Position numbers and translations under genes: made by a program. Below the pieces are notes generated by a model that was given only the letters and a program-made list of their open reading frames with translations, did not search any database and was not told where the DNA came from. Of a DNA stretch of 64,000 nt, positions 37,462-49,734 are shown piece by piece. How positions within the stretch are numbered: the stretch's first letter is position 1; each line of letters starts with the position of its first letter. Where the stretch lies: assembly GCA_950106755.1 (NCBI GenBank), contig OX467089.1:29989345-30053344 (forward strand), written 5' to 3'. The DNA comes from Climacium dendroides. Its lineage: Eukaryota; Streptophyta; Bryopsida; Hypnales; Climaciaceae.

Positions 37462-38476
37462 ATGGCTAATTTTCAAAATCCTCCCATGGTACTAATTCAT
37501 GCTGATGGCCAAGGAGTTTCTATTACTTTTCAAGTAGGAGCTGATGGAAAGTGCACAGTCAGTGCTCTTCGTTTGCATCTTCGTTTTCAATTTCTAGAAG
37601 GATCTATGCATATTGATGAGGAGGTCTTTGATGTTGATTCCGAAGAACTTCTTCACACTATAGGTCATGAGTCCTCTATGAATGATCAAGGTCAGTGTTG
37701 GATTTTGAAGTTGGGGACGTACCGAGTGTATGGATTGAAAGATCCTCTTCAAGGTGCATGCACTAAGATCTTCACCCCTAGGGTGTCATCTACATGCACC
37801 CTACAAACACCTATGCTCCGAAAGGTTAAGATTGAGCCTTGCGAACGTATCATCCATCTCTTGAGTGATGATTCTGAAGATGCGCTCCCCAGTACATTGC
37901 CATCTTCTACTATTCCAATCCCCAATCCTACTATAATATGTCACCCTTCGCATGATACAAATTCATCGCAAGGCAGTCATCCAAGTACTTCTAGGCCTCC
38001 GATTCCACCACGGATTGATGACTATGTGAGCGTTGTTGATTGTCTCAAAAAATTAGCTGCAAGGAAAGGGTTGAAGTCCATCTTGTCTAAGGTAGACTTT
38101 ACTAAAATAAAAACCGAGAGAGTGGAATTCCTTCCCCCTAGATTTGATGGCGATGTGATGTTTGAGTTCCCCCCGCCGGGGAAATATGCATCACAGTCAC
38201 AAGCAAAGCTCCTTCATGGCATGGACAAACACCACGATGGCCATGCTTGGACTCGCACCATCACCTCCAATATCAAGAATGACATGGGTTTAACATTTAG
38301 AATGTCTTCGTGCTTAGGTCATTTGCAATGTACCAACGCAGCTTGCGATTATTTATCTCGTGTGCACCGGTCCTCCCAAGCTAACGAAACCGAATGGGAT
38401 GGAATCTCCTCGTTCACCTTTGAAGTTGGATCTAACCCTCCAAAAGGCTCAACTGTCGTGTGTAAAATCTGTAAGG
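37462..38476 (+). pseudogene. TE2 transposase, 5' part (cut by E2)
   Basis: The ATG at 37462 (MANFQNPPMVLIHADG) opens a frame homologous to the TE1 transposase: LRFQFLEGSMHIDEE, GQCWILKLGTYRVYGL, the SUMO-interaction-like RIIHLLSDDSEDAL, then KHHDGHAWTRTITSNIKN, SSCLGHLQCTNAACDYL and VCKICKV. It is uninterrupted up to the E2 insertion, immediately after CKICKV. The rest lies at 61043-63599. This half looks healthier than the TE1 copy. Confidence 0.82.
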
Positions 38477-38905
38477 TGTAGGAATCCGGAATCCGGAAAC
38501 GAATCAATAATACAAGAAGTAGGTGCAAAAAATAGAAAAAAATCAAAAAAATTATAGTTAGAGTGTGATTTTTGGACCAGATAGCTTGAATTAGAAAATA
38601 AGCGTTTCGGCACAACCCTAAACCGGAACTTATCCGGATCCGGAATCCGGACTCATCCAGAACACAGGAACCTACCTTATAGGTCTCGTAGCTATGGAAG
38701 TAGGATATCGTTAATACAACGGACCTATAGCCGTTGTCCTTAAGCCCGTAGAAAGACGGTTTAGTACTTAAGCTGTCTTCCTAGGGTTTCCTCTTCATTT
38801 TCCTGTTCTGTGTTCTTGAGACTGTTTGTGTGAGTAGTTGAAAGAAAGAGTGGTGAGTTAGCGACTGAGGTAGAACTACTTTTCCTTCGTTCTCACTTAG
38901 ATCTT

Positions 38906-39560
38906 ATGGCATCCGGACCAGTACAGAAGGTAGCGGTATCTGCCCGGGTTATCTCTCCGGCCATTCCGGATAGCCCGGAACTACACAAGCAGTTAGAGGA
39001 GGACTTAACTAAGTTAGGATGTGTCGGTCTACTACACCGACCATGGAACCTCAAGAGTGAAGAGATGATTCAAGAGCTACTTCACGGTGTTCCGAATCAG
39101 TATGAGCTCACTTTGAGAGGGCGGCCAGTCGCGTGGACCGAGGACATCTGGGTGGACGTCTATCAGTTCCGGAAGAGTGGGAATGGTTTAGCATCGAGGA
39201 CGGACCGTTTTATAGCTGGGAAGTTCACTGGGTCTGCAAACCCTAAGGACGGATTCGCTATCAGCGAGTGCAAGGACGAGAGACATAGGCAGATACTAGA
39301 GTTTCTGATTCCGATCTTGTATCCGGAAAAGCCAACGCGGGTTACCATTACGGTAGCCAATACTATCTTTGGGGCTATAGAGAACCGGGTAGTGCACTGG
39401 GGTAGGGTCATAGCCGGAATAGTAGCTAAATTAGCGGATCACGTGACCCGAGCAAAGGCGAGTCCAGTAAGCACCTACTTGTTTCATCTGTACCATCAAC
39501 AGGAACTTTTGAGTGCGGCGGAAGTAATTCAGTATGACACCGGAAAGACGCTCCTGTCAT
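38906..39560 (+). pseudogene. E2 gag-like protein, 5' part
   Basis: It starts MASGPVQKVAVSARV and keeps CAG where E1 has a premature TAG, plus the 66-base segment missing from E1. It is open up to the TE3 insertion within ...YDTGKTLLS, and continues at 58593. Confidence 0.75.
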
Positions 39561-39605
39561 AACGCTATATTCAAAATTTTGGGAGTTTAGGATTCTCCCA
39601 AAATA
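39561..39605 (+). repeat. TE3 left terminal inverted repeat with hairpin
   Basis: AACGCTATATTCA is followed by a TTTTGGGAG/CTCCCAAAA hairpin. It pairs with the inverted right end. Confidence 0.85.
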
Positions 39606-40440
39606 ATATTGTCGATTTTGATACCAATACGAATGGATGTTTTGTATATAATTTGGGTTGACAAATATTAGACATACTAATTTTTTAATGTAATTTCCAT
39701 TAAAATGAGAGTGTAGTGACATACAAAGTCTCTAATTTGAACATTAGGTCAAATTTCAAGTTCCAATGCTAACATTAATATACAGAAAATCTTTACTTTT
39801 TGAACACCAAGTCATGAGCTTTGAAGTTGGTTGTAAAGGATGGTTCATATCATTCAAACGGTCCGAGTTCTATTCCCATTGAATATGAATAAGCGGTTGA
39901 GGGAGAGGCATGACTTGGTGCTGCCTAATGACCTATGCATGCAGCTAGGAAAGTTGTAACAATCAATCGGCCCCCTACCCGAATTGTGACAATTACTTAA
40001 CACAATTATCAAACACATAGTCATTAGAACCACTACCCATTTTTTCCAGTTGCTTCAAATTATCAATAATATTCGTCATAGATATTATAACATAAGTGCT
40101 TCAACAAAAATAAATTAAAATATAGAAAAATAATAAAACTCAAATGTACTTAGAAGCAATTTATTATAATTGAAATTGAATACTCTTGTTTTGTAAAAAC
40201 AAAAGCTACATTTCAAAGCATATAAACAATACCAAACTATAAATCCAAACCAACATAATTAAAGTATATGCCATCTACTGCAATATATAAATTCCATCCA
40301 TTACACAGAATATGTAGATGGGAAACACAAAATAAAGCATACCACATATACCCTTATGTACATATGGCTTCTCAATTATAGGAACTCAAGCTCTCGTTAA
40401 TGACTTCAATTTGTATAGCAAGGATCTTAATCATGCACTC
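39606..40440. other. TE3 left subterminal non-coding DNA
   Basis: AT-rich. No gene and no copy of the TE3 palindrome on this side of the transposase-like gene. Confidence 0.5.
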
Positions 40441-43209
40441 CTAAGTGTCTTTCTTGATCCTCGACTTCCACGCTGTCATAAGAGCATCAGTGTGTTGCCA
40501 AACAGGAGGTTTAGTTTCATCTACCTTCCAACGCAGACTTCTTTCGCTGTCCCATCCGGTGTAGAAATCTATAACATCTTGATTCCTTGATGTTGGACGG
40601 AAGTATTGAATATGGACACAATTCGGATTTTCTGGGCTGCAGTTCGGATCAGACAATGCCCTTGCAATCCACACCGGATGAGTGTCACCATCTGCGGGGC
40701 GAACCGCAACAAAATAGCCTTCAAACAAATCTCGAGCTACCCGAAAGGATGGATTTGGACGACCACTCAACGGCCCAACGTACGGGTCATCTTCCCCAAA
40801 TTCTTCACGCTCTTCACCATCCTCGTTCAATTCATCCGCTCGATCTGCTACTACTCGTGAAGTTGGCCAAAAACCATCTCTCAAAACACCAAAGGTAGGT
40901 AATGGTTCCATCAACGCTGTCTTGACGCCACGCCAGTATCTCACTATGTGCTCGTAACGTCTTAGGTAATCCCCAGTGACATCTGCATTGCATAAATTGT
41001 CCCAATATTTCACGAACCCCGACACACCTTTGACGATGTCATCTAAGCCTTTCATAGGCTTCAACGGAACAGGCAGCAGTTCACCCCGTGGCCACAAACT
41101 TCGCCCTTCAACATCTTCTTTCCATAATTTGATGCCTCTTCCGTCTTCTCCTAACCACTCTGCATCAGTGCAAAGAAGTTTGTACTTTATGACAGGGCAC
41201 CCCGTTGAGTCCAGGTAGAACTTCAACTGATGTGGTTTTGTGTATCCAACGAGGATGTCATCACCATCAACAAGTGACCCTGCTATAAAACCCTTGAAAT
41301 TGGGCACTTCTTCAATAAGGTGAGGGATAACAGGGATGGAATCCACATCCATGAACGACTTCATTAGTGCTGGTACTGTTGAGAAGTTGTCTTTCTTCAA
41401 ATCCATGCTCCATCTTCCAAACAACGCATCTATGTCGTCATGTGTGTGACCCACAATCATGAAGTTCACGTACACTTCCTGGAAGATTTTGTTTGCAACA
41501 AGTAAAGACCAAAAACAGAAAACATATCTATTCTTGTTGTCTCCAGTGGCAATGTCCATCTGCACGTTCAAAATGGGCGGTAGTCGCATGGCTGGAGCTA
41601 AAGTATTTGGCAACGGCGGTAGTGACACGTTGCACATGTCTGCACCCTCTAGCATAGCCTTAAACAAATTAGTGGACTTTGAATTTTTGAACAACTCTCT
41701 AGAAGAAGACTTCGGAACTAACTCTAAATCTCGCAACAACTTTGCCATTGATCCAACGGTATAGTTGGAGTCATGGGAGAAGACATCCAAGCCATAATGC
41801 GCGTAGCATACATCTGCATGACCATGTGCAAGCATGCCCGTCACAGAAACTGGTAGCTTCATGAGGCCATCGAGTTCTTTACTCTTGTGAGAGAACACAG
41901 GACAAGCGGTTTTCGAGTGATCCATTTTGTCATATATGATTGTAAGACATTCATGCAGAGACTTGAATGACAACTCTCGATTGATGTAATATACATCCCT
42001 ATGGGCACGAGCAATGGTAAGATGCCTATCCAATCTTCTTGCCCATTTCAAAGCAGTTTGAGATCCACTGATAGCACCCTTAACAAGCTCATTTAGCTTG
42101 TCACAAGTAGCACACCGAGCAAAATTATCCCCTGGCTTCTTCACATCGAATTCTGAGAACTTTGTGGACCTTATTTTACTCAAGTTTGAAGTGGAGATCT
42201 CCTTCAATCCGAAGGCCGCATTGGAATCATTGAGTTTCTTCAATTGGTCTTTCCATTGAAATGAGGCCGAAAGAATCTTTGACACGACCTTCTCATCTGC
42301 CTTCAGACTCCGGGTGCGATGCGGCATATGATCGGCTTCCCTGTCAAGGATGCACTTTAAAGAAGCTATTGCTTGTAGGGTATGTTCTCTAGGCTTCAAC
42401 AGTCCTATATTACCGTGATCCCTTGCTTCTCGATCGAGCTTCATGTATTTTGAGTAGCGATAGAATGTAGACTCAGCAACTCCCACAATAAGCATCCATG
42501 CGCGCAAACACACATTTATGCCTTCAATTGTAACCATCTTCCTTCGATGTGCACCTTCATGAATTTGTCTGTGCACATCAGTCTTCATGAAGGCACGGTG
42601 TTTAAATGTTGAATTTCTGTACATTCTTTCTCGAAATGCCCGAATTTTCTCCCTCGGGAACGGTTGGACACAATTCTTATTGCAGCAGACCTTGCTAGAC
42701 ACCATGTTGATTGACTCTTGTGTAAGGAGGTCTTTTGCTCTGACAGCAGTTTGACGAGGCGGATTTCGATTGGCACTTGCATAGGGCCTAGCAGATTTGG
42801 ATGATGGTGGATTCATTAAACTTGCTTGCAGACGGTTGAATTTGTCTCTCTGTTCATGATCGCGTAAACTAGCACCACGACAGTGCACGAGCTCAATAGG
42901 CCAAGCTACTAATGAGAAGACATTCTCTTCAGAAATGTCCACTTCAGAATGTGATTTTGAAATGTGCACTGACACATGAGTGTCTCCAAGAGGTCCAGTG
43001 ACACCAAGTACAAGATCTGAATTCACACTATGACAAGTACCTTCTCCAACAAGAACGCCCTCTCCATTATACAAAGTAACAAACCTTGTATTCCATTTTT
43101 GTCGAGGAAGCCCTTCACACTCAGGAATGCCAGCACTCATTTCTTGAAGTACCTGGAGTTCATCGTCTGATGAGTCCATGAGGTCAAGTGGGACATCAAC
43201 GGAGCCCAT
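40441..43209 (-). CDS. DUF7869-type transposase-like protein of TE3
   Basis: A single uninterrupted 922-codon frame. ATG 43209 (MGSVDVPLDLMDSSDDEL) is chosen because a splice acceptor (GGTTACAG) lies six bases before it. Features in order: Cys-rich KVCCNKNCVQPF; a long helical region; FARCATCDKL; then the putative catalytic core with YDKMDHSKT (about 41914-41931), MLAHGHAD, NVQMDIATGDNKNRYVF (41524-41571) and VGHTHDDIDALFGRW (about 41420-41461). A C-terminal Tudor/BAH-like segment follows (YFVAVRPADGDTHPVWIARAL). The Asp / DxxxxxNKN / VGHTHxDID series is the signature of the DUF7869 family, believed to be DDE-type transposases. It is the only long intact gene here, so TE3 is probably young. 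Confidence 0.8.
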   Translation of the reverse strand: MGSVDVPLDLMDSSDDELQVLQEMSAGIPECEGLPRQKWNTRFVTLYNGEGVLVGEGTCHSVNSDLVLGVTGPLGDTHVSVHISKSHSEVDISEENVFSLVAWPIELVHCRGASLRDHEQRDKFNRLQASLMNPPSSKSARPYASANRNPPRQTAVRAKDLLTQESINMVSSKVCCNKNCVQPFPREKIRAFRERMYRNSTFKHRAFMKTDVHRQIHEGAHRRKMVTIEGINVCLRAWMLIVGVAESTFYRYSKYMKLDREARDHGNIGLLKPREHTLQAIASLKCILDREADHMPHRTRSLKADEKVVSKILSASFQWKDQLKKLNDSNAAFGLKEISTSNLSKIRSTKFSEFDVKKPGDNFARCATCDKLNELVKGAISGSQTALKWARRLDRHLTIARAHRDVYYINRELSFKSLHECLTIIYDKMDHSKTACPVFSHKSKELDGLMKLPVSVTGMLAHGHADVCYAHYGLDVFSHDSNYTVGSMAKLLRDLELVPKSSSRELFKNSKSTNLFKAMLEGADMCNVSLPPLPNTLAPAMRLPPILNVQMDIATGDNKNRYVFCFWSLLVANKIFQEVYVNFMIVGHTHDDIDALFGRWSMDLKKDNFSTVPALMKSFMDVDSIPVIPHLIEEVPNFKGFIAGSLVDGDDILVGYTKPHQLKFYLDSTGCPVIKYKLLCTDAEWLGEDGRGIKLWKEDVEGRSLWPRGELLPVPLKPMKGLDDIVKGVSGFVKYWDNLCNADVTGDYLRRYEHIVRYWRGVKTALMEPLPTFGVLRDGFWPTSRVVADRADELNEDGEEREEFGEDDPYVGPLSGRPNPSFRVARDLFEGYFVAVRPADGDTHPVWIARALSDPNCSPENPNCVHIQYFRPTSRNQDVIDFYTGWDSERSLRWKVDETKPPVWQHTDALMTAWKSRIKKDT

Positions 43210-43310
43210 ATTATCTGTAACCATAAACCACGATCCGAATAGAAAATTAATAGATGAAGAAAGACCTGTCAAATTTTATTTAATGTAATTTTTTAATTTA
43301 TATAAATGTA

Positions 43311-44228
43311 GTTTAGGGCGGACCTTCCTAAACTGCACAACTAGACAGACAAAGTTCTAGATCAATGAAGACCAATCTGATCGAAATAAATGATCATTGT
43401 ACGGCTAACAACCCTTATCTGCTTCACAGTAGTGTGAAATTTTCTGAACACAGATGCCACAGACCTCATTCATTTTCTTAATCTGTCAATATCAATGGTG
43501 TGGCACTTTGAAGCTAATAGCATGACCACTTTGTTAGATTTTAGAAACTAAATAAGACATCCCCTCATATTTTATTTCTTAAGTACAAAAATTGTGGCAT
43601 TTCAATTTAGGGCGAACCTACCTAAACTGCATGAACATAGTGTGAAACATTTCAGACTCGACATGCTGAAACCCTATAAATTGAACAAGGAAGAAGTGTA
43701 TTTTAGGGCGGACCTCCCTAAACTGCATGACCGGTAGAAACTGCGTGAAGGTTGTCGAAGTCCTTTCTAAATTGAACAAGAACCTGCTTTGTTCACTGTT
43801 GTGCAATAAAAAACTATTGCAATGCAATTTAGGGCGGACCGTCCTAAAGTGTATGTCCGGACTCTCCGTGTATTGAAGATATAGCAGTACCTACCTAGTT
43901 AATGCTTCTAAAACATTTAGGTTTGTCAGTATGCAGTTTAGGACGAACCGCCCTAAACTGCAATGACAGTATATATAGTGTAAATATAAATTGTCTTCAT
44001 TTCAGTGGGTAAATGATGCATTGCAATTTAGGGCGGACCAACCTAAATTGCTCGTCCCACTAGTAAAAATTTTACTATATAGAATATAAATTAAGGCGTT
44101 GATGCATTTCATTTTAGGGCGGACCGACCTAAACTACACTTCTTACAAAAACGTAATATGCTCGACATGAAATACAAGTCATGACATGGTCTACTTGCGT
44201 TTTAGGACGGACCGTCCTAAATTGCACG
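43311..44228. repeat. Palindrome cluster upstream of the DUF7869 gene
   Basis: Eight copies of TTAGGGCGGWCCGCCCTAA or close variants lie at about 43311, 43604, 43701, 43828, 43934, 44026, 44111 and 44198. They are spaced 85-290 bases apart and often flanked by GCA/TGC that extends the dyad. The spacers differ, so this is not a simple tandem repeat. Confidence 0.92.
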
Positions 44229-44364
44229 TCTTCAAAAACATGTAGCCCATGGAAGTTTCTAAATATAGACCTGGATTTTACGGCTACAAACCAGGGTACC
44301 TATTCACACCGCAGAAATTGAATTCAGTATGATGACTTAAAACTGAACTTGTACTTGAAAATGT

Positions 44365-44664
44365 ATGAGCACATTGCAAATTCCTCAATACGAAATTGAA
44401 ATGTTCAAGAAGAAGAGGAGAACTCTATCGAACTTGAAATCTGTTGCGTTACATGACTATGCACAAAGTACTGGAGTGCTAGAAATGTCTGGACGAAGAA
44501 AATGCTTTCATTTGTTGGTTGTACGCAAAGCGCACCTTGAACTGCAGAACGCCTCGTCCAAGTGTGCCGCATTTAAAGTCTTCAAACCACAACAGAAGAA
44601 AATGACAACAATGAATAACAGAGAGCTTAAACAGGTTCACGATCACATAAGAAAAGCCAAATGA
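44365..44664 (+). CDS. Small basic open frame, unknown
   Basis: The 99-codon frame (MSTLQIPQYEIEMFKKKRR...) is Lys-rich and lies between the palindrome cluster and AT-rich spacer DNA. No homologue in the window, no domain recognised. It could be chance. Confidence 0.25.
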   Translation: MSTLQIPQYEIEMFKKKRRTLSNLKSVALHDYAQSTGVLEMSGRRKCFHLLVVRKAHLELQNASSKCAAFKVFKPQQKKMTTMNNRELKQVHDHIRKAK

Positions 44665-45148
44665 GAATGAGAACGACACTAACAATCTCAACGCGCATAC
44701 ACAAAGCACCCGGCCACCCGCGCCAAAACAAAATGAATTCAAATTTCAAATTTTTTTTCGGGAGATTCGTTTTCCACTTTGTAGCACTTTTTCAAGTCAC
44801 ACGATCTTTGGAAGAAGTTTGTGCAGTCTTTCATTAGAAAAATAGTCGTCCACTTGACAGTGCTTACTTCAGATTCAAGCCTATTTCAGGTGTTTGCGGA
44901 TTTGCAAAGTCAACTACTGGAAATTTTTTTCGCAAATCATAGTGTTGATAAAGCAAATTTTGCGCGCGATTTTTGTCTAACATTAAAGATTTCCAGAAGT
45001 AGGTGAGACATTCTCTCCTTCCTTTTCCTTGCCACGCAACAATGCATGTGCAAAGAACGTATTGAACTTTTGTAACTTTGTTGACTTTGCATTTTAAAAA
45101 TAAAATCTCTTTGTTTATGAATGTTGGTGTACAAAATGTAAACAACGC

Positions 45149-45187
45149 TTTAGGGTTTAGGGTTTAGGGTTTAGGGTTTAGGGTATA
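45149..45187 (+). repeat. Interstitial TTTAGGG telomere-like repeat
   Basis: About five TTTAGGG units, the last degenerate (TATAGGG), inside TE3. Confidence 0.85.
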
Positions 45188-46774
45188 GGGTCCAGTGTTA
45201 AAAATTTGGATTAAATGTTCAACATTCGAAAAAAGCGTACATACATAAACATTGAAAAAACTGGAAAAAAAAAGTTTTAACACTTTGGCATAAACCAAAG
45301 CCTTACAAATGAACTTAAAAAAAATTAATTGATACTTTTTCAAATGGGTTTGAGTAGTTAAAAAAATGTAAAAGTCCATGAATTACTCTTTTTGTTTAAA
45401 ATAATAGAACATTATGAAAGACATACAATAAATCAATTAGTATCCTTGGCAAAGCCAAAAATTACTGTAACTAAAGTTATGCATTGGATTCCAAGCAAAT
45501 TTTCAATGCTTTCCCATTTAATAAATCATGTACACGTTTCATGGCCACTGGACTAAAGATGTCCAAAATTTAAAATGTCATGAAATTTTTAACGTGAATA
45601 CTCAAAATTTTCATTAAGGAAGTTCAAATTAGTTGTGGGCATTATATTCAAATTAGTGCTAAGCATTATATTGAAAACAAAGTACACATACAATAAAAAA
45701 TAAAAAAATTTGGTTTTTTACAATGTACTACATGAATTTTTATATTCCACATGAGAATGTAGAAAGATAAGCACATAAAATGAAAGATGCATTTGGTACT
45801 CATGTTAAAAATTATGTAATTGTATATTTTTTTGGATATTCAATGGAATCATGAACACCCTTTGCAGAGGACTTTCCTATTGCACTAAATAATAATTATG
45901 GTGTATGAAGATCCTATATGACGAACTTTTCAACTTTTTTAAACATAAACACATGACTAAACAATCATTTTTAACTGAAAATTTGGGTGATTGACACATA
46001 CAATGAACTTTGGAAGTGGCAAAAGGTGAGGTCATCTCTTGAAGTGAAAACATTAATTATTGAAATGATTAAGTTGGGAAACCCATCATGGTGGAGTCCA
46101 CCTTGCATTCACATCACACTCTCAATTATAAATTATAAGCTTACATTATGGTAATTCACACTTGCAAGTGCCATTCAATCATGAAGGCACTAGCACTATA
46201 ATTATTTGAAATGTGCCACCAATCATGCAAGTTATTTTCTTAGTTATCTATAGAAAGTAGCCAAAATTTGAAAGGCATCTGTAGTACATTAAAATTTTAA
46301 GATTTTATTTACTTCTTCAAAAATGAGTTGGACGTCTGAACGCTCAATCCATGGAATTTGAGAATTCAAAACGTTTACAACTTGCACCATATTTATGTGC
46401 TTGCGTGCAAAACCTTTTTTTGTAGCTTTCCAGACTCAAATAATATACACTTGTAATAACGCTTAGAGCTAGTGTTGGCATCGTGGATCGGTGGACCGAT
46501 GTAATAAATTCTTCTCAACAATTTTTTAATCAATAAAATGAATTGGAATGTTCCTAATTTTAAATTTGGGTTCAAGATTTGTAAAAAGATTCTTTGAATT
46601 CAACCCAATAAATATAAATTTGTAGATTGTAATATATTTTTCTTTCATACCTTTTAATTATTCGAAATGGAACTACAATTTCATATGGATAAAAATTCGA
46701 AGTCTCTCAATATCATTTATTGCAATTAATTTGTTTTGGCATGTCTCCAAGTGCCTAGAAGGAACATTAGTTTC

Positions 46775-47345
46775 GTTTTATTATGAAATCTAAATTGCTC
46801 ATTTAGTATGCAACTTGTACATGTATTTGGGTTTTATTATTTTCATATATGTCATGGCTTTTCAACTTTATTATTTGTAAACTACAGCACATGAGTTATT
46901 CAATTAGAAGTTCTTTTGCATGTAAAAATGTATAAAAGGACCTTTAATATTGTTTTATCATGAAATCTAGATGTTCATCTAGTATGCAACTTGTACATGT
47001 ATTTCATTTATTTATTATTTTCATATATGTCATGGCTTTTGGGCTTCATTATTTGTAAACTACAGCACATGACTTATTCAATTAGAATTCTTTTGCGTGT
47101 TAAAATGAATGAAATGACCATCAATAATGTTTTATCATGAAATCTAAATGTTCAATTAGTATGCAACTTGTACATGTCTTTTGCGTTTGATTATTTTCAT
47201 ATACATCATGGTTTCTGGACTTTAGTATTTCTATACTACAGCACATGAGTTATTGAATTACATATTATTTTTGCTTGCAAAAATGTATAAAAGAAGCACT
47301 AGTAGTGTTTTTTATTATAAAATCTTAAAGTTCATCTAATTCATA
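46775..47345 (+). repeat. ~183-bp tandem repeat, about three copies
   Basis: Each unit has TTAGTATGCAACTTGTACAT, then TTATTATTTTCATATA, CTACAGCACATGA and TTTTATCATGAAATCTA. Copies begin near 46786, 46968 and 47139. Confidence 0.8.
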
Positions 47346-47415
47346 ACTTGTACTAATATATATTTTATTTACCATTTTATGAATTCATCCCATAAGGCCA
47401 TGATTTGAATAGAAT

Positions 47416-47851
47416 GGACCATTCAGGGGGAGGGCCCATTCTATTCCCATTTTTTTTTATTCATGCAAAGTTCAACTTCTAAGTGGACAAGATTGAAAAT
47501 GAACGCACGATGTCGCTTGTACCACTATTTACAACTTGCTTGATCAAAATTTGAGCAATCACTTACAAAATTCCATGACCTTTTTAATTTTGAACCGTTA
47601 AGGTACAACGGCTGTATCCTTGGCAATCCTTCCTTTTCACATGTAAATTAACTCCTAAATGGGCTAGCATTGAGAATTAATGTGGAATCCAATGTGTAGC
47701 ATGAATTTCAAGTTGCTTTAAATTTATTTGAGCATTCTTTTTTAATTATTGCAAGACATTTGAAGGATTTGGACCATTCAAGGGGAGGGCCCATTCTATT
47801 CCCATTTTTTTTTATTCATGCAAAGTTCAACTTCTAAGTGGGCAAGATTGT
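47416..47851 (+). repeat. 80-bp direct repeat pair
   Basis: GGACCATTCA(A/G)GGGGAGGG through AAGTTCAACTTCTAAGTGG occurs at about 47416-47495 and 47770-47851, nearly identical, 354 bases apart. Confidence 0.85.
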
Positions 47852-48799
47852 TATGATTTATGAAAACGAAGGATTGCCCTAAAAAAGATTATAAAAAATG
47901 CTAGAAAAAGTGGATGAAATTGCTAGACAACTTTGAAATATAAAAATATATTAGATGAAATTGCCCAATTGTGGATGAAAACCATACCATACATCCAATA
48001 CAAGAGGCAACCCATTTATAACCGACATCCCATTCTGGTAGTATAGACCATTGCCTTTTTGACTGTGCACAAAAAAATTGAAGCAATTACATATGGCACA
48101 ACTTTCTATGCAGTTGTCGCACTATATAATTGGCTTAGGAGAGTTTCAATATTGCAATCAAAATTGTTGGAAAGATAATGGGCTATATCATCAGAATAGA
48201 AGAAAGCCCATTTTCCACTAAAGTTCTCAATAATTATATGTTGCAAAAAAACATCTAAAAAATTATGCCTACATTGTAATGCCTCTTTCGAAACTTGTAG
48301 AAATGAAAGTTTTGAAAAAATCAGCCGTGCAAATAGTCCAAACGGCTTAAGTGGTCAAAATGGGTTGGCTCCCTTAAATGGATGAATGTTGCAATTTGGA
48401 AAACCAATATCATTTTTTATATTGCCAATATGGCACTTCTTCAAAAATGGAAAAGAAGCCTGTAGCACCAACGTCCAACCCTGCGGCCTCAGTTGCCGAC
48501 CCTGTGGATTTGGTTCCCGACCTTATAGCCTCAGTAGTCGAACGTTTACCCGACCCTAAGTCCGAATCTAATACCGACCCTGGTTGGAGGCTCAGTGTAG
48601 CCCCGGTCGGTCGTCACCCTCCTTTCGCCGAGCGGGGGGAGGGTCAGCGCATTTGTTGCTAGCTTTGTTAGTTTTGTTGGTTTGGCTTTTTTTTAGTTTC
48701 TTCGTTGAGGTTTCGTGTGAAGTTCATTGTGGAGAGGTTTGTTGGCCGCCTGGGTTGCAGCGAAGGAGCGCGGCGAGAGAGCTGTGAGGAATGCTCGAA

Positions 48800-49480
48800 A
48801 TTTGAAATTGCAAGCTGCTAGGTGCGGATTGCTTGGTGCTTGGTGTTTGGTGTTTGGTGCTTGCTGCGAGGTGCGAGGTGCAGATTGCTTGTTGCTTGGT
48901 GCTCGGTACTTCGTACTTCGTGCTTGGTGCTCGGTTTAGGGTTGCACCTGCTGTGCGAGGTGCGGATTGCTTGGTGCTTGCTGCTTGGTGCGAGGTGCTT
49001 CGTACTTGGTGCTTGGTGCTTGGTGCTCGGTGCAAGGTTAAGGGTTGCACTTACTGTTGCTGTGCTCGGTGCTTGGTGTGAGGTTTAGGGTTGCACCTAC
49101 TGTCTGAGTTGCATCTGTTGTTGCGGTGCAAGGTGTGAGGTGCGAGGTTTAGGATGCACTTGTTGTTTGAGTTGCACTTGCTATGCGAGGTGCGAGGTGC
49201 TAAGTTGCACCTACTACCGTCTGAGTTGCTTGGTGCTTACTGCGAGGTGCTTTGTTGTCTGAGGTGAGAGATGCGAGGTGCTTGCTGCAAGGTGCTCTGC
49301 TGTCTGAGGTGCGAGGTGCTTTGTTGTCTGAGGTGAGAGATGCGAGGTGCTTGCTGCAAGGTGCTCTGTTGTCTGAGGTGCGAGGTGCTTTGTTGTCTGA
49401 GTTGCTTGCTGCTTGCTACAAGGTGCTTAGTGCTTGGTGCAAGCTGGTGCGAGCTGCACTTGAGCTGCACCTGCTGTCTG
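48800..49480 (+). repeat. GCTTGGT/GCGAGGT minisatellite
   Basis: Degenerate 7-8-base words (GCTTGGT, GCGAGGT, GTCTGAG) fill about 680 bases. Open frames here with Ala-Trp-Cys-Leu repeats are repeat artefacts and are not annotated as genes. Confidence 0.85.
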
Positions 49481-49734
49481 CGAGATACTTGAGTTGCGAA
49501 GTGGGAGGCACAAAATCAGAATTCCTCGTTTCAACAGGTACTTTGCCAATCTTTTTTCACGCGTTTTTTTACCTAAATTCAAGCTGCTAGAAATTGCCAG
49601 AGAGCTTGGGACAGTGCTAATTTCACAAGTTGCCGGTTCCTTGCTTGATGAGATTCATATTAGATGCTATGTTGTATTAGGGTTTTGTTTCCATGTGATT
49701 GAATTTCAAGGATTTTGTGGTGCAATTTTAGGTT

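Larger units (their letters stand above)
45190..48440. other. AT-rich TE3 spacer
   Basis: No gene is visible on either strand; contains the repeats listed separately. Confidence 0.5.

Noticed and set aside
45149..45187. A true chromosome end
   Set aside because: Only about five units, embedded in an internal transposon spacer with sequence on both sides.
48727..49590. Open frames rich in Ala-Trp-Cys-Leu-Val
   Set aside because: By-products of the GCTTGGT/GCGAGGT minisatellite.
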